A stretch of DNA of 64,000 bases from Deinococcus grandis (GTDB lineage Bacteria > Deinococcota > Deinococci > Deinococcales > Deinococcaceae), in contig NZ_BCMS01000002.1 in the NCBI RefSeq assembly GCF_001485435.1, positions 282,217 through 346,216 on the forward strand. The letters run 5' to 3'. The notes beneath the pieces are model-generated. The model was not told the DNA's origin, ran no database searches, and saw only the letters and a list, made by a program, of their open reading frames with translations. A program made the position numbers and the translations under genes. Below are positions 8,727-20,500 of this stretch, in pieces (the stretch's first letter is position 1; every line of letters starts with the position of its first letter).

Positions 8727-9938
8727 ATGACCGCGTCCGAAAGCACCCCCGCGCGGCCCGAAGTGGCCCTCGACCCCCCCCTGTTCAGCGGCGGGCAGGG
8801 CGACCTGCAGTTCACATACCTGCACCAGGTGCACGACCTGAGCCACGACTGCATCAAGATCGTCAGCCCCGACGGCGCGCTGCTCAGCATGAACCGCAAC
8901 GGCCAGCAGGCCATGCAGGTCGACGACTTCGCCACCTGCCAGGGCGCCGACTGGCTCGGCTTCTGGCAGGGCGAGGCGCGCGAACCCATGCTGGCCGCCT
9001 TCGAACGCGCCCGCGCCGGGCACGGCGCCCACTTCTCCGGCTTCTGCCCCACCATGAAGGGCGAACCCCGCTGGTGGGACGTCACCATCGCCCCCCTGAA
9101 CGAACCCGCCGGTGACGGCGCGCCCGGCCCGCTCGTCGTGATCTCCCGCGACATCACCGGCGAACACCAGGCGCGCGAACAGCTGCGCCTGCTGAACGCC
9201 ACCCTGCACGACGAGGTCCAGCGGCAGACCGAGGCCCTGCGCCGCGAACGCCAGACGCTGCTGCAGACCAACGAGGAACTGGAGAACATCGCGTACTCCA
9301 TGTCCCACGACCTCCTCACGCCCGTGCGGCACATGCTCAGCTTCGCCCGGCTGGCCCGCACCGCCGACGCCGACAAGCGCGAACGGTATCTCGGCATCAT
9401 CGAACGCAGCGCCGAACACCTCAGCGGCATGATCGAGGGCGTCTTGCGCTTCAGCCGCGCCGGACGCCACGCCCCGCAGGTGCAGAGCGTGAACCTCGCC
9501 GCCATCCTGCGCGACCTGCAGGTCGAACTGACCGCCGGGCACCCCGTCACCTGGGACGTCGCCGAGCTGCCCACCGTCAACGGGGACGCCGCGCAACTCA
9601 AACAGGTGCTGCGCAGCCTGTGCCACAACGCCCTGAAATTCACCCGCGACCGACCCGACGCGCGCGTGCAGGTCCGCGCCGAGCAGCGCGAAGGCCACTG
9701 GCACGTGACCGTCACCGACAACGGCGTGGGCTTCGACCCGGCCTACGCCCACAAGCTCTACCGCCTGTTCCAGCGCCTGCACCACCAGACCGAGTACCCC
9801 GGCGCCGGCGCCGACCTCGCCACCGTCCGCCGCATCATCGACCGGCACGGCGGACAGGTGTACGCCAGCGGCGTGAGCGGCGAGGGCGCCACCTTCGGGT
9901 TCACGCTGCCCACCGACCCGGTCCACGCACCCACCTGA
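8727..9938 (+). CDS. PAS-domain sensor histidine kinase
   Basis: This soluble histidine kinase has 403 residues. An N-terminal PAS domain (about 25-150, with IKIVSPDGALLSMN) is followed by a short coiled linker, a HisKA box with MSHDLLTPVR (His about 194) and a HATPase domain with DNGVGFDP. The last glycine box reads GAGADLATVRRI instead of the usual GxGxGLA, so one glycine is replaced and nucleotide binding may be altered. The phytochrome in this window has a similar box but with the glycine kept. There are no membrane segments and no adjacent response regulator, so its partner is not visible. It is followed by a strong terminator. Confidence 0.85.
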   Translation: MTASESTPARPEVALDPPLFSGGQGDLQFTYLHQVHDLSHDCIKIVSPDGALLSMNRNGQQAMQVDDFATCQGADWLGFWQGEAREPMLAAFERARAGHGAHFSGFCPTMKGEPRWWDVTIAPLNEPAGDGAPGPLVVISRDITGEHQAREQLRLLNATLHDEVQRQTEALRRERQTLLQTNEELENIAYSMSHDLLTPVRHMLSFARLARTADADKRERYLGIIERSAEHLSGMIEGVLRFSRAGRHAPQVQSVNLAAILRDLQVELTAGHPVTWDVAELPTVNGDAAQLKQVLRSLCHNALKFTRDRPDARVQVRAEQREGHWHVTVTDNGVGFDPAYAHKLYRLFQRLHHQTEYPGAGADLATVRRIIDRHGGQVYASGVSGEGATFGFTLPTDPVHAPT

Positions 9939-9960
9939 CGCCCACCACCGACCGGCATAC

Positions 9961-10010
9961 CAGAAGCGGAAAGGGGAGACCATCCACTGGTCCCCCCTTC
10001 TGCTTTTGGT
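9961..10010. terminator. bidirectional hairpin terminator between kinase and fruA
   Basis: CCAGAAGC at 9961 pairs with GCTTTTGG at 10003-10010, and the inner arms AAGGGG-GACCA and TGGTC-CCCCTT close a small loop. It is a long imperfect hairpin centred near 9986 with T/A-rich flanks. It lies between converging genes and can serve both directions. Confidence 0.75.
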
Positions 10011-10018
10011 GTCGCCGG

Positions 10019-11830
<1,812 letters not shown>

Positions 11831-11845
11831 ATGTTCTCCTGAGAG

Positions 11846-11894
11846 TGGGTTGTGGGTTGTGGGTTGTGGGTTGTGGGTTGTGGGTTGTGGGGGG
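11846..11894. repeat. heptanucleotide tandem repeat (TGGGTTG)n between fruK and fruA
   Basis: Six perfect copies of TGGGTTG (11846-11887) run into a TG-G6 stretch. The G-rich strand is the template strand for fruA. Regular GGG triplets every seven bases allow a G-quadruplex, and the tract can vary in copy number by slippage. It fills most of the fruK-fruA gap just upstream of the fruA ribosome site. Confidence 0.9.
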
Positions 11895-11900
11895 CAGGGG

Positions 11901-12862
11901 TCAGGCGGTCAGGGACCCGGCGGGCTCGACCTGCACCTGCGCGGCCAGGGCGTCCAGTTCCGCGCGGGGCGGCAGGTGCGCGCCCAGGCGGGTGATGCTG
12001 CCCGCGCTGAAGGCTGTAGCGCGCCGCGCGGCGCTGTCCAGGTTCAGGCCGTCCAGGTGGGCGCTGATCAGTCCGGCGACCGTCGCGTCCCCCGCGCCGA
12101 CGGTGCTCTGCACGGTCACGCGCGGTGGGCGGGCGAACACGGCCTCCCGGGCCGTGACCAGCAGCGCGCCGCGTTCACCCTGCGACACGGCGACCAGTTC
12201 GGCCCCGCGGCGGATCAGGTCGCGCGCGGCAGCCAGAACGTCGGCGTCGGTGGGCAGCGGGTGCCCGAGGGCCGTTTCCAGCTCGTGGATGTTCGGTTTG
12301 ATCAGCTGCGGCAGCGTGTCGGCCGTCAGCGCGGCGCGCAGGGCTTCGCCGCTGGTGTCCAGCGCCACGAAGCGCCCCTGCTCGCGCAGGCGGGCGACCT
12401 CCTCGGCGTAGAAGCTCGCGTGGACGCCCGGCGGGAGGCTCCCGCACAGCGCCACGACCTCCACCCCGGCGGGCTGCGAGCGCAGCGTCGCCTGCAGGTG
12501 CGCCAGCGCGCGGGCGCTGACGGTCAGGCCCGGCAGGTTCAGGTCGGTGGTGTCGCCGCGCGCGGGGTCCACGATCTTCAGGCCCACGCGGGTCGCGCCG
12601 GGCACCCGCACGAACTCGTCGCTGACGCCCTTGTCGCGGAACAGCGTCTCGAACGGCGCGGCGTTGTCGCGGCCCAGCAGGCCGGTCGCGGCCACCGGGG
12701 CGCCCCAGTCGGCCAGGATGGCGGCCACGTTCACGCCCTTGCCGCCCGCGTCCTGCTGCGCGCCCTGCGCGGCGTTCACCTCGCCCCGCTGCCAGCCGCC
12801 CGCCTGCACGGTCAGGTCCAGCGCGGGGTTCAGGGTGACGGTCAGGACGCGCGGGGTGACGC

Positions 12863-12866
<4 letters not shown>
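11901..12866 (-). CDS. fruK: 1-phosphofructokinase
   Basis: This 321-residue PfkB-family sugar kinase would convert fructose 1-phosphate to fructose 1,6-bisphosphate. The N-terminal TVTLNPALDLT and the GGKGVNVA motif are typical of 1-phosphofructokinase and tagatose-6-phosphate kinase. The C-terminal GAGDATVAGL carries the catalytic Asp and anion hole. It overlaps the 3' end of the PTS fusion gene by four bases (ATGA) and lies upstream of fruA, the standard fructose operon set. Position and motifs make 1-phosphofructokinase the best reading. Confidence 0.93.
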
Positions 12867-15355
<2,489 letters not shown>

Positions 15356-15420
15356 GGTTGCTTCTCCTGTGCGGAGAGCGGGACAGCCACCCGCTCGCCT
15401 GCCGATTCCTGACGAATCGT

Positions 15421-15450
15421 GATCAATTTTGAGCAATTTCGATCATAGTT
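15421..15450. promoter_or_regulatory. three 10-bp direct repeats, probable DeoR/FruR operator
   Basis: Three consecutive decamers, GATCAATTTT, GAGCAATTTC and GATCATAGTT, begin every 10 bases (15421, 15431, 15441). One helical turn per repeat places all copies on one DNA face. The tract covers the -10 and start region of the fructose promoter. DeoR-family sugar repressors are known to use repeated operators. Assignment to the adjacent regulator is inferred. Confidence 0.65.
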
Positions 15451-15470
15451 GACACGAGCCTGACCATCAA
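15442..15470 (-). promoter_or_regulatory. sigma-70-type promoter of the fructose operon
   Basis: Read on the minus strand, TTGATG (15465-15470) and TATGAT (15442-15447) are separated by exactly 17 bases. Transcription would begin near 15435, about 80 bases upstream of the fruB ATG. The -10 box and start point lie inside the direct repeats that probably bind the divergent DeoR-type repressor. Confidence 0.7.
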
Positions 15471-15548
15471 GTGCCCCGATCACCCTTGCCTGGACACCCG
15501 CACCACCACGGCAGAAACCCACCTGTGCGCCCCCCACACCCCACGCGC

Positions 15549-15554
15549 TACCAT
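15549..15554 (+). promoter_or_regulatory. -10 box (TACCAT) for leaderless DeoR-family gene
   Basis: TACCAT ends 8 nt before the ATG at 15563, with no ribosome site between, which fits leaderless transcription. The same hexamer stands before the gene at 16408. Confidence 0.5.
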
Positions 15555-15562
15555 GAGCAGAG

Positions 15563-16330
15563 ATGAACGCTCCCCTCGCGGAGGACCGCCTCCAGCGCAT
15601 CCTCGACCTGCTCTCCCGGAACGGCCGCATGCGCACCACCGCCCTGACCGAAGCGCTCGGCGTCAGCGGCGCCACCACCCGCCGCGACCTCGACCTGCTC
15701 GCCAGCCGCGGCCTGATCCGCAAACTCCACGGCGGCGCGGCCCTCGCCAGCCAGGACCAGCAGTACACCGACCGGCAACAACTCCACCAGGACGCCAAGA
15801 CCCGCCTCGCCCAGACCGCCCTGAACCTCATCCAGCCCGGCCAGACCCTCTACCTCGACGCGGGCACCACCGCCCAGGCCGTCGCCCACGCCCTGAAACG
15901 CGCGCCGCAACTGACCCGCACCCTGCGCGTCGTCACCCACGGCATCGACGTCGCCTACGAACTCAACGGCGAATGCCCCCTGTACGTCGTCGGCGGCGAA
16001 CTCTACGGCAGCACGTACAGCCTCACCGGCCCCGACGCCCTCGACACCATCCGCCGCTACCGCTACGACCTCTTCCTGGTCGGCTGCACCAGCATCGACC
16101 CCACCCGCGGCCTGACCAACAGCAACCTCATCGAAGCGCAGCAGAAAGCCGCCATCATGACCCAAACCACACGCACCGTCCTCATCGCCGACCACAGCAA
16201 ATGGGGCCCCACGGGCTTCGCCACCTTCGCCACCCTGAACCAGATCCACGACTGGGTCACCGACCACGCCGGACCCGTCGCCCGCTGCGCCTTCGAGGAA
16301 GCCGGCGTCACAGTCCACGACAGCGCCTGA
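15563..16330 (+). CDS. fruR: DeoR-family transcriptional regulator of the fructose operon
   Basis: This 255-residue regulator has an N-terminal DeoR winged helix (RLQRILDLLSRNGRMRTTAL, then VSGATTRRDLDLLASRGLIRKLHGGA, which is the family signature). The C-terminal sugar-phosphate sensor domain has DAGTTAQAVA and the conserved ADHSKWG near the end. It is transcribed away from fruB, and the intergenic region contains phased direct repeats across the fru promoter. It probably represses the operon until fructose 1-phosphate or a related sugar phosphate binds. The family is certain; the ligand is inferred from the neighbours. Confidence 0.9.
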   Translation: MNAPLAEDRLQRILDLLSRNGRMRTTALTEALGVSGATTRRDLDLLASRGLIRKLHGGAALASQDQQYTDRQQLHQDAKTRLAQTALNLIQPGQTLYLDAGTTAQAVAHALKRAPQLTRTLRVVTHGIDVAYELNGECPLYVVGGELYGSTYSLTGPDALDTIRRYRYDLFLVGCTSIDPTRGLTNSNLIEAQQKAAIMTQTTRTVLIADHSKWGPTGFATFATLNQIHDWVTDHAGPVARCAFEEAGVTVHDSA

Positions 16331-16395
16331 ACCGCTCCGGGTCGTCCCCCGCCGGGGGTGAGGCACCTGCGGTCACGCCCACGGGAGGCCCTCGC

Positions 16396-16401
16396 TACCA
16401 T
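16396..16401 (+). promoter_or_regulatory. -10 box (TACCAT) for secreted-protein gene
   Basis: TACCAT ends 6 nt before the ATG at 16408, again the leaderless arrangement. It supports 16408 as the true start. Confidence 0.5.
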
Positions 16402-16407
16402 CACCCC

Positions 16408-17478
16408 ATGAAACGCCTCCTGCTGAGCGCGCTCCTGGCCGTCACCACGGCGCACGCCGCGCCCGCCATCACCCCCACCCTGCGCATCCCGGGCGCCGCG
16501 CAGGTCAAGCTGACCGAGCAGGACGTGAACCTCATGTCCATGAGCCTGTTCACCGCCAGAAACCTGCTGTCCGGCATCGAATCCGGCGACCTCACCAGTT
16601 TCCCCTGCCTGGACGACGACGGCATCGTCACCCTGCTGGACCGCAACGACGTCACCGCGTACACCGCCGTCAGGACCGCCCTGAAGAGCCAGGGCTGGAC
16701 CACCGCGCAGGAGGTCCGCTCCCCCATCGGCGAGGCCACCGCGTTCAGGCTCACCCGCGGCAACGTGAACCTCATGGGCATGTGGATGAAAAATCCCGAC
16801 CGCGCCGCGACCCGCTCACGACTCGCCCTGTGCCAGCTGAAAACCGACTGGAAACCCCGCCCGGCCCCCGCCGACGCCGCACTGTCCGCCCCGGCTGCCG
16901 GACCTCTCGGCGCTGCCCTCCGGCTCACCATCCCCAACTGGTTCGACCCGGCCGGTGTCCTGTACGGCACGGTCACCCGCGACGACACCGAACATCTCGC
17001 CGTGCGCGGCACCATCAACCGCCGGGGCGAGGCCACCCTCACCCTCGCCCGTCCGCCCGCCCCGGCGCTGCGCTCCGCCGCGGACTGGCCCGCCGTGTTC
17101 CTCGACGACAACTGCACATCAGGCGTGACTGTCAGCAACCCGCAGGCGCAACTGGCTGCCGTCGACACGCTCCTGTTCGTCCCGCTGAACGAGAAAGCCA
17201 CCGACCGACAGGTCCTCAAGGCCGGAGAAACCACCAGCTCGTTCTTCCTGGCCGAACGCTACCAGCCGACCGAATCCGCGTACGTCACGCTCGTGTACGC
17301 CTCGGCCCAGGTGACCCTGCGAGGAACCGCCAAGTGCCCATCCGGGGTCCGCCAGGTGAACCTGAACCTGCCCGCCGGGTGGTCCGTGATCTACCGCTTC
17401 CAGTCGAACGGCAGTGACGGCGCCGTCCGGCTCGTGAACGCACCCGCGCAGGCAGCGGTTCAGTACTGGGACCGCTGA
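16408..17478 (+). CDS. secreted protein of unknown function
   Basis: This 356-residue protein has a clear Sec signal peptide (MKRLLLSALLAVTTAHA, cleavage after AHA about residue 17). The mature part has no recognised domain. It has four or more cysteines (PCLDDD, ALCQL, DNCTSG, AKCPSG) that could form disulfides outside the membrane. The C-terminal half is rich in beta-type sequence (ATLTLARP, AYVTLVYASAQVTLRGT). It stands alone between the DeoR gene and a strong terminator, so it is probably monocistronic. I cannot assign a function. Confidence 0.8.
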   Translation: MKRLLLSALLAVTTAHAAPAITPTLRIPGAAQVKLTEQDVNLMSMSLFTARNLLSGIESGDLTSFPCLDDDGIVTLLDRNDVTAYTAVRTALKSQGWTTAQEVRSPIGEATAFRLTRGNVNLMGMWMKNPDRAATRSRLALCQLKTDWKPRPAPADAALSAPAAGPLGAALRLTIPNWFDPAGVLYGTVTRDDTEHLAVRGTINRRGEATLTLARPPAPALRSAADWPAVFLDDNCTSGVTVSNPQAQLAAVDTLLFVPLNEKATDRQVLKAGETTSSFFLAERYQPTESAYVTLVYASAQVTLRGTAKCPSGVRQVNLNLPAGWSVIYRFQSNGSDGAVRLVNAPAQAAVQYWDR

Positions 17479-17481
17479 CCG

Positions 17482-17522
17482 CAGGGGCGATCCACCCAGG
17501 GTGACCGGGTGGATCGCCCCTG
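17482..17522. terminator. perfect hairpin terminator between convergent genes
   Basis: CAGGGGCGATCCACCC (17482-17497) pairs perfectly with GGGTGGATCGCCCCTG (17507-17522) around a 9-base loop. It separates the secreted-protein gene from the convergent 3' end of the eCIS left operon and can stop both. Confidence 0.85.
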
Positions 17523-17529
17523 CCGAACT

Positions 17530-20500
17530 TCAGTTCAACCGCCGCAGTTCCTGACTCAGTCGTTCGCGCAGGCGGGCGTACACCTCGCGCGCCACCTGAT
17601 CCAGGTCCACGCTGCTGCGCGGCTGGGCGCGGCGGCCCACCGCCTGATCCTCGGGCGGTCGGGCCGGTTTCGCGGCCGGGGCGGGCGCGCGGTCAGTGGC
17701 GGCCGCGTGCCACAGCGGCGAGGTGCCCGGGGGCGGTGCGGCGGGAAGCGCGGCGGACACCGACTGGACGGGCGCCGGTGCGGACGGAACCGCGGGTGCC
17801 CACGCGTCCGCACTCACGGACGGGCGCGCAGCCGGGTCCGGTGCGTCCCAGGCGGGCAGCGGCTCCCACGGGGCGGGCAGGCCCGGCGCGCGGCGCGGCG
17901 CATCCACCCTGGACTGGCGTGCGGGGTCGGCCTGCGCGAACGCGGCGTGTTCGGTGGCGAGGGCCACGCCTTCCTCGTCCACGGCGGCGGGACGGCCGGG
18001 GCGCGGACTGGCGTCCGGTCGCGGCGGCTGCGTGGGACGGGTCAGGGCTGCCGGGACGAACAGCGGATCGCGGGCGCGGCGGGCGTGCGTGACCTCGTGC
18101 GCGGCCAGTGCCAGCCCCGCCGCGCTGCCCAGCGGCACGTCGTGCGGCAGGAACACCGTCTCCCCGACCGTCAGGCCGTCGGCGCGGGCCGCCCGCAGCG
18201 CGGGCGTGACCTCGGGGCGGCGCACGACCCGGACGTCCGCGACGCTGGTCCCCAGCACGCCCCGCAGGGCGTCCTGCTCGCCGGGCGACAGGGGCGTGCC
18301 GTGCCCGTCGCGGGCCAGCGCGTGCTCCAGCGCCGCCAGGACCGCCTGATCCGTGCCCGTGCGGGTGCGGCCGGGCGTCGGGGCGGCCTTCAGGAGCTGG
18401 GGACCGGGTGCCGCGCGGCGTGGGGCACCCGGCGCCAGGAGTGGCGCGCCGGGCGCCAGCCGCGCCGGAACGGGCCGGACCCCCCGCTCCGGCGCGGCGT
18501 CCAGCGGGTCAGGGGCGGACCTGTCCGCCGAGCCGGTGCGTGTCGGGCGCACCGGCTCGAGGCGGGTCTCGTCGGCACCGGTGGCGGGCTGCATCCGGGC
18601 GCCGCGGTCCGCAGGCTCGGCGGCCCAGGCAGGCGGGGCGTCCGTCGCATCGGCCGCCCGGGTCGCCTCTGCCCGTGGGAGAGGGCCAGCGACTGGCGGT
18701 GTCCGGTCTGGACTCGGCGCCTCGGCGGGCCGTGGGGCAGGTGCGGACAGCCAGTCGACAGCATCTGGACGGTCCGGGCGCACCGGGCCGGGCTGCCACC
18801 CGGCGGGGTGCAGGACCGGCGCGGCGGACGGCACGGGGAGTGCGCCGGGTGGGATGGCCGGAGCGGTCGGCGTCACAGTCGCGGGCACCGGCCGGTTCGC
18901 TCGGATCGGTGTGAACGCTGCCGGGACGGGGGCCGCCACGGGTCGTCCCGGCTCTGGCAGCCACGCGAAGGGCGGTGCCGGGAAGGCCACCACGGGCGGG
19001 AGCGTGGCCTGCGCGGGCATCGGCAGGAGCGGCGCGGGCAGCGCGGCCCGTTGCAGCGCCGCCCCCCAGCCTCCCGGTGCGGACAGAGGACCGGGCGGGC
19101 GTGCGGAACCCTCCGGCACAGGTCGGGGAAGCACCGGCGCCAGCACGCCCGGGGCAGACGGTGGGACGACCGCGCCACCCGGGCGGTTCGTGGAGATCGC
19201 GTCGGCATCCGGGCGCGGTGTCGATCCGGTGGGACCCGTCGGCCGCCCCGGCCCGGGCGCGCGCCACCCTGCGGGTATCGGCGCAGCGGCGACGGCCCGG
19301 CTGTCCGCGTGCAGGCCTGCGGGGACGATCGCCGGGGTCGCCCTGTCGTCCGTCCCCGTGAAGGGCGCGGTGGCGTCCCCTGCTGCGGCCGCGCGGGCGG
19401 CGGCGTCCGTGGGCGCAGGGCCACCGGCGGGCGCACCGAGGAGAGTCGGCCGGATCAGCGCGGTGCCCGCATCGAGGGGGGTGTCGGGCAGGCGCGTGGT
19501 CGGTTCGGGCCTCCCCGACTGTCGTCCCGGCGTGGCGGAACGTACCGGTGCCCGGCGAGGGGAGGGGGCGACTGGGGGCACACCGCGACGTTCCGGGGCG
19601 TCACCCGGCGCCGCCCGCACTGCCGGGACCGGCGCCGCGGTGGTGGGGGTCAGTGTGGTGGGTGTGGTCTGTGCCGGTGTCATGATCGGCGGTCTGGTGA
19701 GCGACGCGACCGGGCGTGGGACGCCCAGTGGCCCTGCCTGTGTGGGGGCCTGCACGGTCCGCGCGGGCACCGCCCGACTGGGCCGTGGGGGACCGGTCCG
19801 CTCCGTCGGGGGGCTGCGGTCCACGGTGGCCTGGACATCCAGCCCACCCGCGGCCAGCGGCGCCTCCACCGGACGGTCCGGCGTCAGGGCCGCGCCCCGG
19901 TCCGGCTGGAGCGTGGGCAGCGACGGACCGGGCTGCGTGGCGACCGCGCGGGCCATCACGGACGCTGCCTGACCGGTCACCGGCATGCTGGGGTGCCGCT
20001 TTTCGCCATCCGCGGGGCCGACATCGGGTCGCCCGTGCAGCCGAGCGTCCGGGAATGTCGGGCGGCCCGGCGGCCAGGACGGGTCGCCGTCCGTGCGCAG
20101 GACGGAGCCCGGTGCATCGGCCGTCGGCACGGACGCCTCACTGACCGGTTCGCCCGGTGGGGGCACCGGGGTGGCCGGACCGGCCGGGTCGGGTGAGGTG
20201 ACGACGTCCACGGCTGGCGGGGCGGCAGGCGCCGGATCGGCCCACGTGGGCGTGATCTGCCCTGCGGACAGCTGGACTTCAGGCCGCGCGACGCTGAGGA
20301 CAGGGAGCGTCCCTGGCCGGTCGGCGGCTGGACCGGCCGGGTCAGGCTGAGCCTGGAGCAGCGGGGACGGCGCGGACTCCGGGTGAGGCCCTGGCGTCCT
20401 GACCGGCCAGGTTGTCGGAACTGGCGGGGGCGTCTGCACCGGTACGGTCGACTGTTCTGGCACGGTCGTCTGCACTGGCACGGTCGACTGCACCGGCACG

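Noticed and set aside
11846..11894. CRISPR array
   Set aside because: Units are 7 bases with no spacers; no other regularly spaced repeat with unique spacers was seen in the window.
17509..20196. 895-codon plus-strand frame opposite the giant eCIS gene
   Set aside because: It is Gly/Arg-rich without motifs and is a shadow of the Pro/Ala-rich minus-strand gene, which has a ribosome site, operon overlap and the DUF4157-like segment.
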